A stretch of DNA of 64,000 bases from Brevibacillus brevis (GCF_031583145.1 NZ_CP134050.1:5445501-5509500); one strand, 5' to 3'; positions 45,718 through 55,622 are shown, numbered from the stretch's first letter. Made by a program: numbers and translations. The notes: generated by a model not told the origin, from the sequence alone.

Positions 45718-46731
45718 TTACTTGCCCCACTCTTTCACGTATTGGGGAAGGTCGCCCATCGTTACTTTCTTATCCTTTGGCAAGTCGTCCTGTTTCACGA
45801 GAACAGGGTTCAGCTTCACGTTGTCTGGCACTTCTTCGCCTTTGATTTTCTTGAATACGGTCTCGGCCTGGATGCGTCCGATGTTCGACGGATCTACCGC
45901 AGCCGTTGCTGTCCAAGGAGAGTTTGCGTCTTGCATCATTTGCAGGTCCTCGTCGCTCAGGTCGATGGAGTACACTTTGATTTCCGTGCGTCCCGCCTGT
46001 TGGATCGCGCGAGTCGCTCCTTTGGCGAATTCATCCCAGGATGCCCATACCGCGGTGATGTCGCCTTTGTTCGGATACTTTTTCAGGATGGCTTCCATTT
46101 GCGATTGCGTGTCTTGGGCAGTGTTGTTGGTGGCCGATCCGAAAGCAGCCACTTCTTTTACGTCCGGATATTTTTTCAGGAACGATTCATACGTGATTTG
46201 GCGTTTTTCCATGGGGGCGAAACCGGCTACCCAGATCTTGACGATGTTTCCTTTGCCGCCCGTGTCCGCCGCCAGCTTCTCGAGGCTCAAGTCGGCCAGC
46301 TTCTGGTCGTCCTGCTCGACGATCGGCACTCCCGGGATTTTGATGTCCGTGTCGAAGAGTACGACCGGAATCTTTTTGTCCACCGCTTTTTGGGTGCCTT
46401 GCTGCAAAGCTTCCGCTGTACCGTGGTCAATCAGGATGCCATCAAAGTGCTGGTTGACCGCCGCATCCAGATTGGACGCCATCTTCGCCAAATCGGTGTC
46501 CGCGTTGAATACGGTGAGCTCGCCGCCGTTTTTCTCCACTTCTTTCTTGACCCCGTTGATGTATTGTGCCGAAAAAGTCCCAACATTTTGACGCATAATC
46601 AACGCAATTTTCTTTGTTTTCTCACCAGACGCACCGCCAGCTGCATTTCCGCCTCCGCCGTTTCCGCATGCCGTCAATGCGAGAGACGCTGTCAGTGCGA
46701 GTGTGACCAATAGACCCAGTTTCTTTTTCAT
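45718..46731 (-). CDS. Periplasmic-binding-protein-type lipoprotein of the SAM-riboswitch transporter
   Basis: A ~337-residue type 1 sugar-binding lipoprotein. The lipobox is LTAC after a basic signal peptide, then a Gly/Asn linker and the two-lobed fold (GILIDHGTAEALQQG, PVVLFDTDIKIPGVP, ITAVWASWDEFAKGATRAIQ). The ATG at 46731 has AAAAGGGGGAG upstream. It is the first gene after a SAM-I riboswitch, so the ligand is probably tied to methionine/SAM salvage, for example 5-methylthioribose. AI-2-like sugars are an alternative. The ligand is inferred. Confidence 0.88.
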   Translation of the reverse strand: MKKKLGLLVTLALTASLALTACGNGGGGNAAGGASGEKTKKIALIMRQNVGTFSAQYINGVKKEVEKNGGELTVFNADTDLAKMASNLDAAVNQHFDGILIDHGTAEALQQGTQKAVDKKIPVVLFDTDIKIPGVPIVEQDDQKLADLSLEKLAADTGGKGNIVKIWVAGFAPMEKRQITYESFLKKYPDVKEVAAFGSATNNTAQDTQSQMEAILKKYPNKGDITAVWASWDEFAKGATRAIQQAGRTEIKVYSIDLSDEDLQMMQDANSPWTATAAVDPSNIGRIQAETVFKKIKGEEVPDNVKLNPVLVKQDDLPKDKKVTMGDLPQYVKEWGK

Positions 46732-46788
46732 GGATGCTCCCCCTTTTGTAAATCGCTCGTCGCAGAAAAGGTCTTTGTTTTTGCCAAT

Positions 46789-46823
46789 AAGAAAAGCCTC
46801 TTCCACAGATGAAAGAGGCTTAA
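46789..46823 (-). terminator. Riboswitch-controlled terminator
   Basis: On the minus strand AAGCCTCTT-TCATCTGTGG-AAGAGGCTT is followed by TTCTTATT. It lies just after the SAM aptamer and before the binding-protein gene, as in a transcription-terminating OFF switch. Confidence 0.88.
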
Positions 46824-46840
46824 ATCAGCGAGATTCCCGC

Positions 46841-46964
46841 CTCTTATCTGTCAGGTAAAACGCTACCTGTTGGAGTTAGCACCTTGGCTCGCGAGACGTC
46901 GGTCGCGCGTGCTAGGTTGCCGGGCTTCATAGGGCCAAATCCCTCAGCCTTCTCTGGATAAGAG
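46841..46964 (-). promoter_or_regulatory. SAM-I (S-box) riboswitch aptamer
   Basis: The minus strand has every conserved block in order: CTTATC-AGAG-GG, GAGGGA, GGCCC-TGA-CC, GCAACC, and GGTGCTAACTCC. P1 is formed by CTCTTATC (46964-46957) and GATAAGAG (46848-46841). It would end transcription of the downstream ABC transporter when SAM is abundant. Confidence 0.95.
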
Positions 46965-47157
46965 TAGTTTTGATTTTCGTTTCGTTGCCGTTGTATATAC
47001 AGACTATAATCCCGAGTTGCCTATCTGTCAACAAGGGTTTTTTTAGATATTTTGCGTTGTTGTGACAAATTGCCCCCCTATGGCATGGAGGGATTGGACC
47101 ACATGGTGTCGAAATATCGGGAAATGATAGTGAGTCAGCCTTCGGTGGAGATGCCAG

Positions 47158-48411
47158 ATGAGCCTAATAAAAGAATTGATCCTGCAAATTTTCTTTGTGC
47201 TGATCCCATTCGTCCTGTTCAACATCTACTACCGGGACAAAATGCGCAACTACAGCGATGTGTTCATTCTCGTAACGAGTTCGATCAGCCTGTTTCTCGC
47301 CATGACGTTTTCATCCGCCGTGATCGACGGCATTATTTTTGACGTTCGGTATGTCATCATGTTCTTCGGGCTTGTCTACGGCGGAATCCAGACAGGTCTG
47401 CTTCTCCTTGCCGAATTCGTCATCTACCGGATTTATTTGGGCGGCGATGGTGCAGTGGTCGCCCTCGTCATCTCGGTGATTTCCTTTTCCGTGTCTCTGC
47501 TTCTGTACCGAACATACAAAACAACCCACCGGAAAACGCTCTTCACCCTTTTGATGGGCATGCTGTTTTCGTTTATCGCCCTGATTCTGACCTATTTCTA
47601 CTTCCCTCGTTATTTTGTCGAGAACTTGATGTTCCATCTTTTGGTTATTCCATTGCAAAATTCGCTGGGCAGCTGGATCCTGATGTCTTTGTTCAGCAAA
47701 TCCGTGTCTGACAAGGAAATTTTCATCAAGCACGCGCAAAACGAAAAGATCGAAACGATGAGTCACGTCGCCGCCTCGCTCGCCCACGAGGTACGCAATC
47801 CGCTCACAGCGGTCAAGGGCTTCCTGCGGCTCATCCAGGAAAATCCGTCCGATACGATCAAAACGACGCAATACATGGGGATTTGCATGGAAGAAATCCA
47901 ACGCACGGAAGCAATCCTCTCCGAGTACCTCGCCATCTCGAAGCCGCTGACCAACCGGCATGAGCTGGTGAATGTCGCCGAGCTGCTCAAGGTGATGCGG
48001 GCTGTCATGTCTCCTTTTGCCATCCTGCACAATGTAGAGCTGGATGTCCGTACGCCGGATACTTCGGTCAACATCATGGCCAATCCGGATGAAATCAAGC
48101 AGGTCCTCGTCAATTTCATCAAAAATGCGATCGAGGCATGCGCAGACGTCCGACGGGGTCGCGTGTTTCTCTCCTTGAGCGTTGAGGAGGGAAAAGCGGT
48201 CCTGGTCATCAAGGACAACGGGATCGGAATGGACGAAGGACAAATGAAGCGGCTGGGCTCGATTTACTTTTCCACCAAGTCAAGCGGCACGGGGCTGGGG
48301 CTCACGTACTCGTACCACGTCATCCATACCATCGGCGGTACAGTCTCCGTGAACAGCAAGCCGAATGTGGGCACCAAATTCTCCATCATCTTTCCTTATC
48401 AAGAGCAATAA
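47158..48411 (+). CDS. KinB-like membrane sensor histidine kinase
   Basis: A 417-residue kinase. Residues 1-180 form about six hydrophobic helices like the 5TM-LYT sensor of KinB. The dimerisation box ASLAHEVRNPLTAVKGFLRL carries the phospho-accepting His, and N (VNFIKNAIEA), G1 (DNGIGMD) and G2 (GTGLGLTYSYHVI) boxes complete the kinase. No response regulator is adjacent, as for orphan phosphorelay kinases that feed Spo0F. Role in sporulation is inferred. Confidence 0.88.
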   Translation: MSLIKELILQIFFVLIPFVLFNIYYRDKMRNYSDVFILVTSSISLFLAMTFSSAVIDGIIFDVRYVIMFFGLVYGGIQTGLLLLAEFVIYRIYLGGDGAVVALVISVISFSVSLLLYRTYKTTHRKTLFTLLMGMLFSFIALILTYFYFPRYFVENLMFHLLVIPLQNSLGSWILMSLFSKSVSDKEIFIKHAQNEKIETMSHVAASLAHEVRNPLTAVKGFLRLIQENPSDTIKTTQYMGICMEEIQRTEAILSEYLAISKPLTNRHELVNVAELLKVMRAVMSPFAILHNVELDVRTPDTSVNIMANPDEIKQVLVNFIKNAIEACADVRRGRVFLSLSVEEGKAVLVIKDNGIGMDEGQMKRLGSIYFSTKSSGTGLGLTYSYHVIHTIGGTVSVNSKPNVGTKFSIIFPYQEQ

Positions 48412-48445
48412 TCCCCATATCCGGGAAGCGGGTATGGGGATTTGC
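48410..48445. terminator. Bidirectional terminator between kinase and cupin genes
   Basis: ATCCCCATA pairs with TATGGGGAT around CCGGGAAGCGGG. It lies directly after the kinase stop and just before the end of the convergent cupin gene. Confidence 0.7.
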
Positions 48446-48459
48446 TTTGGTTGACACCG

Positions 48460-48870
48460 CTACGGGCGCGTAAACCTTTGAAACTGACCGGCCGGCACTT
48501 CTTTGAAGTCAGGCAGTGTCGTCAGACCTTTTTCCGCTCCTCCCGGATTGTAGAAGGCCAGCAGACGCAGCGGCTCCCAGCCTGTGTTGTAGGTAGAATG
48601 GAAGACCGCTTGCGGGATGTAGATGACGTCTCCGGCCTTCACAGAAAACGGCTCTTCATCTCCGATCATCTGCCTCCCCTCTCCGGACAGCACGTACAGG
48701 ATCTCCTCCGCATCCGGGTGATTGTGGCGGTCGTGCCCCTGTTCGGGAAGCAAGATCACTTCCCCGAAAGTCACCTTGGCCCCTTCCGTCTGATCCGGTG
48801 TGATCATCCATTTAATCATGCCCCAGTCAAATGAGTGGGTCGAAACGTCGTTCGGATGGATCTGTTTCAA
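48460..48870 (-). CDS. Cupin-domain protein
   Basis: A ~136-residue single cupin. Motif 1 is HDRHNHPDAEEILYVLSGEG (His, His, Glu metal ligands) and motif 2 is PQAVFHSTYNTGWEPLRLL with the fourth ligand. The TTG at 48870 is favoured: GGAGGGG sits six bases upstream and the protein then starts KQIHPND; an ATG at 48885 has no good site. It is the third gene of the sigma-54 operon and may act on a product of the TIM-barrel enzyme. Function unknown. Confidence 0.8.
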   Translation of the reverse strand: MKQIHPNDVSTHSFDWGMIKWMITPDQTEGAKVTFGEVILLPEQGHDRHNHPDAEEILYVLSGEGRQMIGDEEPFSVKAGDVIYIPQAVFHSTYNTGWEPLRLLAFYNPGGAEKGLTTLPDFKEVPAGQFQRFTRP

Positions 48871-48871
48871 T

Positions 48872-49705
48872 TCATTCCCCTCCATGTCCGATGGATTTGA
48901 ATTTGCGCATGTTTGCAGAAATGGCGACTTCGGTAGGAAGCCGCTCCATGCTCGACGCCCCGAAGAAACCGACTACGCCCGTCGTTCTCTCCAGCACGTA
49001 GGCGGCATCGTCCGGCTCGGCGATCGGGCCGCCGTGGCACAGCACGATGATGTCCGGATTGACTTCCTTGGCTGCGTCATGCATGGCTTGTACCCGTTCG
49101 ACTGCTTCATCGAGCGTGAGAGCCGTCTTCGCGCCGATCGTGCCGGAAGTGGTCAGCCCCACGTGCGGAACGAGGATATCGGCTCCCGCTTCGGCCATTT
49201 TTCTGGCCTGTTCCTCGTCGAAAACGTACGGAGCCGTCAAGAGCCCGAGCTCGTGCGCGTGGCGAATCATGTTCACTTCCAGGTCGTAGCCCATCCCCGT
49301 CTCTTCCAGATTGGCGCGGAAATTGCCATCGAACAGCCCTACCGTCGGGAAGTTTTGCACCCCGGTGAAGCCCATTTCCTTCAGCTGCTTCAGGAACACA
49401 GGCATCAGGCGAAACGGATCGGTGCCGCACACGCCCGCCAGCACCGGCGTTTTCTGTACGACCGGAAGCACCTCGCCCGCCATTTCCACCACGATCTGGT
49501 TGGCATCGCCATACGGAAGCAGCCCCGCCAGAGAGCCGCGTCCCGCCATCCGGTAACGGCCGGAGTTGTAGATGATGATGAGGTCTGCGCCTCCCGCTTC
49601 AGCTGACTTTGCCGACAGGCCCGTGCCTGCCCCTGCACCGATGATAGGACGTCCTGCCTGGATTTCGCTTTTCAAAGTCGCCAGTGCTTGTTCTCGTGTG
49701 ATCAT
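48872..49705 (-). CDS. TIM-barrel enzyme of the PEP-hydrolase/Tm-1 C-domain family
   Basis: A ~277-residue protein: [20 protein letters not shown] near the start, [41 protein letters not shown] and [14 protein letters not shown] [11 protein letters not shown] are the conserved loops of this TIM-barrel family, which is annotated as phosphoenolpyruvate hydrolase-like and forms the C-terminal half of plant Tm-1. AAAGGAGG precedes the ATG at 49705. It lies between the UPF0261 gene and the cupin. The true reaction is not known. Confidence 0.85.
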   Translation of the reverse strand: MITREQALATLKSEIQAGRPIIGAGAGTGLSAKSAEAGGADLIIIYNSGRYRMAGRGSLAGLLPYGDANQIVVEMAGEVLPVVQKTPVLAGVCGTDPFRLMPVFLKQLKEMGFTGVQNFPTVGLFDGNFRANLEETGMGYDLEVNMIRHAHELGLLTAPYVFDEEQARKMAEAGADILVPHVGLTTSGTIGAKTALTLDEAVERVQAMHDAAKEVNPDIIVLCHGGPIAEPDDAAYVLERTTGVVGFFGASSMERLPTEVAISANMRKFKSIGHGGE

Positions 49706-49757
49706 GAATCGATTTCCTCCTTTTGTGGTTCCCAGATGATCGTTGTGATTGTTGACT

Positions 49758-51011
49758 TCATGTCCGCTGACTCGGGACGGACGCTTGCAGGAGTGCATGG
49801 AGACGCTCTGCCATGGCGCGGGCGAATACAGGATCGTTCATGTCCGTATCCATCTCCACCCATTCGACCACGGCTGGATCTACATGCTGGCGCAGCGCCC
49901 CGATCAAAGCCTGGTCTGCCGCCGGATCGTGGAACAGCTGTCCTTCCTTGGAGAGGATCGACACCCCGCGCAACGGAACAAACAGCGCGACCGGGCCCTT
50001 CGCCTGATTCAGCTTGAGTGCGATCCGGCGCCCCAGCTCCGCGCATTCCTCCGGTGTTGTGCGCATCAGCGTCACCGTCGGGTTGTGTTCGTACAGCAGC
50101 CTTCCTTCAAAGCGGTCCGGCACGGTATCCATCGGTCCGAAATTGACCATGTCCAATGCCCCCAGCGATACGACCTGCGGAATTCCCAGCTCGCCTGCTG
50201 TCTCCAGACGATGCGGCCCTGCCGAAAGCACGCCGCCTACCAGATCGTCGGCCAGCTCGGTCGTGGTCAAATCGAGAGCTCCCCGGATAAATCCGTCACG
50301 CATCAATGCCTCCATCGACTGTCCGCCGGTGCCGGTCGCATGGAAGACGAGAATTTCATACCCGAGCTCCTCCAGATGCTTGCGGGCCGTCTCGACGGCT
50401 GGCGTCGTCACCCCGAACATCGTAGCGGCGATCAGCGGTTTTTCGCCTGCCAGCTCGGGGGCCGCAGCCTTGACCATGCCGGCGATCGCCCCGGCTGCGT
50501 TGGACAAAATCCGGGCGGAAAATTGATTGATCCCGGCGATGTCGACCACCGAGTACATCATGGCGATATCCACTTCCCCGACGTACGGCCGTGTATCGCC
50601 CGATGCCATCGTGGAGACCATCAGCTTGGGCACTCCTACAGGCAGCTCGCGCATCGCCTGCGTGATCATCGCCGTTCCGCCCGAACCCCCGAGTCCCAAT
50701 ATCCCTTGCAAGCGTCCTTCGCCATGGAGCTGCTTCACGATCATCGCCGCCCCGGCTGCCATCGCTTTGATGGCCGCCCCGCGATCTTCCGCATCCACGA
50801 GCTCCCGCAAGCTGCTGCCTGCCGCCTGCGCGACCTCTTCTTTTGTCACATCCGGCTGAACCCCCGGCTCTCCCAGGACCCCCGCGTCGATCAGGAGGAC
50901 GTTCAATCCGCTCTCATGTAAGCGCTCTCGTATATAGCCATACTCGGTTCCTTTGGTATCCAATGTGCCGAGCAGTACGACAGTGGGTGTTCGTTGCAGC
51001 TGTTGTCCCAT
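49758..51011 (-). CDS. UPF0261 / Tm-1-like ATP-binding protein
   Basis: A ~417-residue protein with [20 protein letters not shown] at the start, [36 protein letters not shown] and [16 protein letters not shown], all diagnostic of UPF0261, the ATP-binding N-terminal half of the tomato Tm-1 protein. GGAAAGGA precedes the ATG at 51011. The next gene encodes the other half of Tm-1. First gene of the operon, behind a sigma-54 promoter. Enzymatic role unknown. Confidence 0.88.
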   Translation of the reverse strand: MGQQLQRTPTVVLLGTLDTKGTEYGYIRERLHESGLNVLLIDAGVLGEPGVQPDVTKEEVAQAAGSSLRELVDAEDRGAAIKAMAAGAAMIVKQLHGEGRLQGILGLGGSGGTAMITQAMRELPVGVPKLMVSTMASGDTRPYVGEVDIAMMYSVVDIAGINQFSARILSNAAGAIAGMVKAAAPELAGEKPLIAATMFGVTTPAVETARKHLEELGYEILVFHATGTGGQSMEALMRDGFIRGALDLTTTELADDLVGGVLSAGPHRLETAGELGIPQVVSLGALDMVNFGPMDTVPDRFEGRLLYEHNPTVTLMRTTPEECAELGRRIALKLNQAKGPVALFVPLRGVSILSKEGQLFHDPAADQALIGALRQHVDPAVVEWVEMDTDMNDPVFARAMAERLHALLQASVPSQRT

Positions 51012-51060
51012 CTTGTCCTTTCCCCTTCCCATGGAAATGTGCCTGCCATCCACTCTATAA

Positions 51061-51076
51061 AGCAACGATCATGCCA
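51061..51076 (-). promoter_or_regulatory. Sigma-54 promoter for the UPF0261-TIM-barrel-cupin operon
   Basis: The minus strand reads TGGCATG-ATCG-TTGCT, an exact match to the -24/-12 consensus. It lies 50 bases before the UPF0261 start and just downstream of a gene for a sigma-54 activator. Confidence 0.9.
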
Positions 51077-51153
51077 ATCGAAAACCGTTGGGAAATCAGC
51101 ATGGGAAAGGGCAAGGCGAGAAATGTTTTCCCACGCAACTTGCCCACTCCGAG

Positions 51154-51199
51154 AAAAAAATTCCCAAACAAAAGAACGGACTGTTCTCTCACTTGGGAA
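51154..51199 (-). terminator. Terminator of the TIM-barrel-sigma-54 activator gene
   Basis: On the minus strand TTCCCAA...TTGGGAA with an inner GAAC/GTTC stem is followed by TTTTTTT. Copies of TTGGGAA/TTCCCA also occur at 51088-51094, 51102-51108 and 51126-51133, upstream of the sigma-54 promoter, so some may be activator sites. Confidence 0.65.
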
Positions 51200-53018
51200 G
51201 AGGCTCGATGCCGTATTTTTTCATTTTGTTAAACAGCGTCCGTCTGGTAAACCCCAGCGCTTCCGCAGCCTTGGTCCGGTTCCAGGAGTGCTTGGCCAGC
51301 GCCTCGAGGATCCACTCTTTTTCCAGCGATTTGAGCGGCTTGACGGTTCTTTCTCTTGCCCGTTCATTGATTCCGCCGGCACCCCACTGCACGAGCTGCA
51401 GATGTGCAGGCAAATCCTCCAAACCGATCCGGTCGCCCTCACACAGGACAGATGCCCGCTCCAGCACATGCTCCAGCTCCCTGACATTCCCCGGCCAGTC
51501 GTAGGCGAGCAAGGCATCAAACGCTTGCGGCGTCAGTCCGTTGATCGAAGACTGGAATTTCTCGTTGATCTTCTTCAGAAAGTGGCTGACCATCAGGGGG
51601 ATATCCTCTTTCAGCTCGCGGAGGGGCACGGTCTGAATCGATACGACGTTCAGGCGGTAGTACAAGTCTTCGCGAAACCGCCCTTCCTGGACGTCCTTCC
51701 ACAGATCCCGATTGGTAGCGCATACAATTCGCGTGTCGACCTTAATCGTCTTGCTTCCGCCCACCCGCTCAAACTCGCGGTACTGGATCGCCCGCAGCAG
51801 TTTGGCCTGCGTCACCAGACTCATCTCGCCGATCTCGTCCAGAAACAGCGTCCCTTGATGCGCCAGCTCGAAGCGTCCGATTCGCTGCTGGATCGCTCCC
51901 GTGAACGAACCTTTCTCATGCCCGAACAATTCGCTCTCCAGCAGCTGCTCCGGCAGGGACGCACAGTTCACTTTGATGAAGGCGTGTTTGAAGCGGTCGC
52001 TGTTGTAGTGAATGGAGCGCACGATCAGTTCCTTGCCCGTCCCGCTTTCCCCTTGGACCAGGACGTTCACATTCTTTCCCGCTACCTTGCTGATGATCTC
52101 GTAGATCTCCTGCATCGCCCGGCTCTGCCCGACGATCTCGTCGAAGCGCATCTTTTTTTGCAGCTCTTTTTTGAGGTAGCGGTTTTCTTCCACCAGCACG
52201 CCGACTCTTTTAAACTCGCCGATGACACCTTTGATCCGCTCTTCGGTAGGGATCCGCTCAAAGGTAGATCCGCCGATCACCCCGATCGCGCTCGTCTCCA
52301 GGTAAAAGTGGCTGGCGTGCTCGGGGGAGACGATGGGGCCGCCGTAGACCATGTGCAAGCATTCCGGATTGACCTCTTTGGCCGCCTGGAAGATACCGCC
52401 GGCCATGCGAACGGCTTCCGGGATGCTCATGCCGTGCTTGATCCCGGTGCCGCCCCCGATCGTCCAGCCAAAGTGGGCGCAGACCACATCGACACCGGCC
52501 GCTGCCATCGCGCGGGCCTGCTCCTGGGTAAACACGAATCCGATCGTAAACAGCCCCCGCTCGGCGCACTCCGCCAGGAAGTCCACTTCCTGCTGAAAGC
52601 CCATTCCTTCCGCTTCCAACAGCTCTCGGACGGTTCCGTCGATCAGCCCCACCGACGGAAAGTTGTTGACGCCCTGAAAGCCCGCCGCGATGATCTGGTC
52701 AATCAACACGGGACGATGAATGGTCGGATCCGTCGCACACACCCCGAAGATCACGGGCTTTTCCCCTGCATGGGGCAGCACTTCCCGCGTGCCTACTTTC
52801 ATCACCATCTCGTTGCTGTTCGCAAAGGGCAGCAGAGAGCCCAAAGACGACACCCCCGCATTGCGAAACAGGCTGGCGTGCAGGACCAGCAGCAAATCGG
52901 CGCCGCCCTCCACCGCCTGCTTGGCCGAAAAGCCCGACCCGGTTGCTACCCCAATGATCGGCTTGCGTTTTTGGATCGAGTCTGTGAGGGTTTTGCGGAT
53001 GGCTTCCTTTGCATTCAT
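51189..53018 (-). CDS. TIM-barrel enzyme domain fused to a sigma-54 activator
   Basis: About 609 residues. Residues 1-275 are a TIM-barrel domain ([57 protein letters not shown]) closely related to the enzyme at 48872. Residues ~300-535 are AAA+ (Walker [15 protein letters not shown] loop, Walker [11 protein letters not shown]), and 565-605 a Fis-type helix-turn-helix ([20 protein letters not shown]). AAAGGAG lies 11 bases before the ATG at 53018. It is adjacent to the operon it most likely controls. The barrel probably senses the substrate of its own paralogue. Confidence 0.92.
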   Translation of the reverse strand: MNAKEAIRKTLTDSIQKRKPIIGVATGSGFSAKQAVEGGADLLLVLHASLFRNAGVSSLGSLLPFANSNEMVMKVGTREVLPHAGEKPVIFGVCATDPTIHRPVLIDQIIAAGFQGVNNFPSVGLIDGTVRELLEAEGMGFQQEVDFLAECAERGLFTIGFVFTQEQARAMAAAGVDVVCAHFGWTIGGGTGIKHGMSIPEAVRMAGGIFQAAKEVNPECLHMVYGGPIVSPEHASHFYLETSAIGVIGGSTFERIPTEERIKGVIGEFKRVGVLVEENRYLKKELQKKMRFDEIVGQSRAMQEIYEIISKVAGKNVNVLVQGESGTGKELIVRSIHYNSDRFKHAFIKVNCASLPEQLLESELFGHEKGSFTGAIQQRIGRFELAHQGTLFLDEIGEMSLVTQAKLLRAIQYREFERVGGSKTIKVDTRIVCATNRDLWKDVQEGRFREDLYYRLNVVSIQTVPLRELKEDIPLMVSHFLKKINEKFQSSINGLTPQAFDALLAYDWPGNVRELEHVLERASVLCEGDRIGLEDLPAHLQLVQWGAGGINERARERTVKPLKSLEKEWILEALAKHSWNRTKAAEALGFTRRTLFNKMKKYGIEPLPK

Positions 53019-53267
53019 GGCTGCCTCGTCTCCTTTCCTGGTTGATTCGCTGCTCGCTCTTTCTTGTCCGTGTACCCTTTCCCCTTTCGAGAAGAGATTT
53101 CCTGCACGCATGGGAGAAAAGAGCTCGAGCAAAGACGACTTTGATTCCTTTGATTGTAGATCGAAACGGGGAGTCTGCGGGCGGCAAAAGTTTCCATTCG
53201 GTGGCTTCAATGGTTTATGATGAAAAATGAAAGAGAAGGGCTCCATGCCCGAAGGAGGGGGAGTTGT

Positions 53268-53387
53268 ATAGGATGGTTCATTCTGGTCGTGATCGCTCAT
53301 TTGCCGGTTCTGTATCGAATTCATAGACGTCTGGATGCCTTGGAAAAAGAGGTCGCCAGACTAAAAGGCGAGAAAAATTTGCACTAG
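53268..53387 (+). CDS. Possible small membrane peptide without a clear start
   Basis: The frame reads [20 protein letters not shown] then [16 protein letters not shown], a transmembrane segment with a short coiled coil, like many tiny Bacillales membrane proteins. GAAGGAGGGGGAG lies just upstream, but no ATG, GTG or TTG is in frame near it (ATA at 53268 only). It could be a real gene with an unusual start or a decayed one. Confidence 0.3.
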   Translation: MGWFILVVIAHLPVLYRIHRRLDALEKEVARLKGEKNLH

Positions 53388-53443
53388 GATTCGGGAAGGC
53401 AAATCCGAAATCTCCACTCGAAATCCAGAAGGGAGGGCTTGCT

Positions 53444-53926
53444 TTGATCGCGTTTTTTGAATACAACTGGCAGGTGCGAGATGAATGGTTCGACTGGTGT
53501 GCCCAGCTATCGGCGGAGGAATTGCTGAAGGAGCGTACGGGTGGGGCAGGAAGCATTCTCTATACCCTTTTTCACATCATGGATGTGGAGTACAGCTGGA
53601 TTCGCGGAATTCAGGGAAAGGAGGATGTGACCGTTGCGTTTGCTGATTATGCTACGCTGGAACGGATAAAAGCTCTTTCCAACCAATGGCGAAGGGAGGT
53701 GGCCGAATTTTTGCAATCGGATCTCGAGCAACTCAGAGAAAAACTCGTCCGCGTACCTTGGGATGAACGTACATACACCGGGAATGAGATCCTGCACCAT
53801 GTCATCGCCCACGAAATTCATCACATCGGCCAGCTTTCCGTGTGGGCGCGGGAATTGAATCTGAGCCCTGTATCTGCCGCCTTTGTGGGGAGGGAGTTGA
53901 AACCAAGACAAATCAAAAAGGCATGA
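53444..53926 (+). CDS. DinB-family four-helix-bundle protein
   Basis: 160 residues. The metal triad is His44 (LFHIMDVEYSW), His123 and His127 (HHVIAHEIHHIGQ), in the spacing of DinB/YfiT proteins. Some members are thiol-dependent S-transferases (bacillithiol) but the activity here is unknown. A TTG start follows AAGGGAGGG. Confidence 0.85.
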   Translation: MIAFFEYNWQVRDEWFDWCAQLSAEELLKERTGGAGSILYTLFHIMDVEYSWIRGIQGKEDVTVAFADYATLERIKALSNQWRREVAEFLQSDLEQLREKLVRVPWDERTYTGNEILHHVIAHEIHHIGQLSVWARELNLSPVSAAFVGRELKPRQIKKA

Positions 53927-53956
53927 GACCGGTACAACACCAGCTCATGCCTCCCC

Positions 53957-55552
53957 TCACCCAAACAACCTTCCCTCCAGCCGCGGCCGATACCGGTAAG
54001 GACCGACCGGCACCTGGATCAGGCACGTTAATCCCCGGGCCTCCAGCTGATACAGTTCATCGCAGGAAATCGCATCAAATCCGAGCAGCGGATGTCCTCC
54101 CAGTCCAATGGCTCCCGCAGCCAAAAGCAGCCTCTGCACGAGCATGCCTGCCTCCATCTGCAGGATCCGATAGCCCCTGTAGCCGAGCTCCTTCAGAAGG
54201 AAGTCCCTGTCACCCGCGACGTGAAAGCAAAGCGGCACCTGAAACAAGTTGACATTGTCCATCGACATCCCTTGCTGCAGCCATAGCCGCTGATCCCCCG
54301 GACGTATCGGCTGCAAGGCATGCAAGGCAGCATCGTAGCGGTAAGCGCCGTCGGCTACGCCCTCTACGCCATGCAGACAGACGTAAAGGGAGACCCGCAT
54401 GCCGCTGTTTTGAGGCGTCCGGTCCAAATCGTTCCGGTACGAAAAAGCAGTGGTGGTCTCTCGCAGCAAAGCGGCAAGCTCCGAAAGCGTTACCTTCCCC
54501 CACGTGAAATCCAACTCGGGCGAAACCCGTTTTCGGCAAATTTCCGCCAGATCGTAGCTCAGCTTTTCACCTATAGGCAGCTCCAGCTCCCCTGCTCGAT
54601 CCGCCTGCTCCCCGTCCTCAACCCCGAGCGCGCTGCGGAACGCATCGGCCGTTTCCATCCAGGAGGCTTCATTGATCGCAAGCAGTTGCGGGTACTCCTT
54701 GATTGTGCGGGACCGGACGTAGTGGCGGTGCTCCAGCTTGGGCAGCTCCTGGATCAGGTCAGCCGCAGCCGCTCCGCTGGCCTCAGCTTCCCCTTTCTCC
54801 GTCGCCTTCCCTTTGGGGAACCAGGCTTTCCCCGGATCCGCCGACAGGGGGATGACAGCGTACACGCTCTCCTCTCGTTCGGACAATCCGAGCAGATGAT
54901 GTACCGCCCGATCGAGAAACTGGAAGTGCACTCCCGCTTCGTAGCCAAACCGCTTCGCCACTTCCAGCAGCTGCCCAATGGCCACGCCCGCATCCAGCCC
55001 TTGCAGACGATAGGCAAAGCTGCTGTATTTAAAGTAGTTTTTCCAAAACATGGTCGATACGAAGACCGTCGCAAAGCAATCCGAAACGTCGCAGCGACCG
55101 CCGAGAACGCGAGCGAGGTAGGAATCAAACCGACCTGGGCGCAAGAGGACCAAGCGATGATGCGCCGCGTCGTAATGGTAGATTCCGCTGCCGTTGTCGA
55201 GCTCTTCGCCCCGTACATAGACGTACAGCTCGCTCGGATACAGCCCGCCGCCCGAGGGCAAAAAACGCCGGAGCGATTGCATAGGCCACCCTTCTGGAAC
55301 GGTTACCGATTGAGTGATTTGCGCAAGTCCGTACACGTACCACAGAAAGTGGCCGAGATCGCGCCATTCGGTACCAGCCGGCCCCGCCTTACCTGCCATG
55401 ATCAAGGGCACCTCCAGCGAAAGGGGAATGGCCGGCAAGCCTCGATACAGCTTGTATGGCAAGGGAGCGTCTGTCCAATCGACTTCAAAGGAAGGCGGCT
55501 GTTCCTTTTCCGGGCTGTATTGCAAGTGGCGCAAAAACGCCTCCAGATTCAT
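53957..55552 (-). CDS. SagB-type FMN dehydrogenase of the azole-peptide cluster
   Basis: A ~531-residue SagB/ThcOx-family protein with two nitroreductase-like halves: FLPSGGGLYPSELYVYVRG and YHYDAAHHRLV in the first, NSGMRVSLYVCLHGVEGVAD and GAIGLGGHPLLGFD in the second. FMN-dependent dehydrogenases of this type oxidise azolines to azoles (thiazole, oxazole) in TOMM peptides. GGAGGAAG precedes the ATG at 55552. Last gene of the precursor-ThiF-YcaO-SagB cluster. Its presence predicts aromatic azoles in the product. Confidence 0.93.
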   Translation of the reverse strand: MNLEAFLRHLQYSPEKEQPPSFEVDWTDAPLPYKLYRGLPAIPLSLEVPLIMAGKAGPAGTEWRDLGHFLWYVYGLAQITQSVTVPEGWPMQSLRRFLPSGGGLYPSELYVYVRGEELDNGSGIYHYDAAHHRLVLLRPGRFDSYLARVLGGRCDVSDCFATVFVSTMFWKNYFKYSSFAYRLQGLDAGVAIGQLLEVAKRFGYEAGVHFQFLDRAVHHLLGLSEREESVYAVIPLSADPGKAWFPKGKATEKGEAEASGAAAADLIQELPKLEHRHYVRSRTIKEYPQLLAINEASWMETADAFRSALGVEDGEQADRAGELELPIGEKLSYDLAEICRKRVSPELDFTWGKVTLSELAALLRETTTAFSYRNDLDRTPQNSGMRVSLYVCLHGVEGVADGAYRYDAALHALQPIRPGDQRLWLQQGMSMDNVNLFQVPLCFHVAGDRDFLLKELGYRGYRILQMEAGMLVQRLLLAAGAIGLGGHPLLGFDAISCDELYQLEARGLTCLIQVPVGPYRYRPRLEGRLFG

Positions 55553-55622
55553 TTTTCTTCCTCCTCCCGCCGCTTGCTGCCCTGCACCTTCCGTTTCGAC
55601 CTTCCCTGCCGGCAGGTTCTTT

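Noticed and set aside
50917..50930. CcpA cre site (TGTAAGCGCTCTCG)
   Set aside because: It differs from the consensus at the last base and lies inside the UPF0261 coding sequence; too weak to list as a feature.
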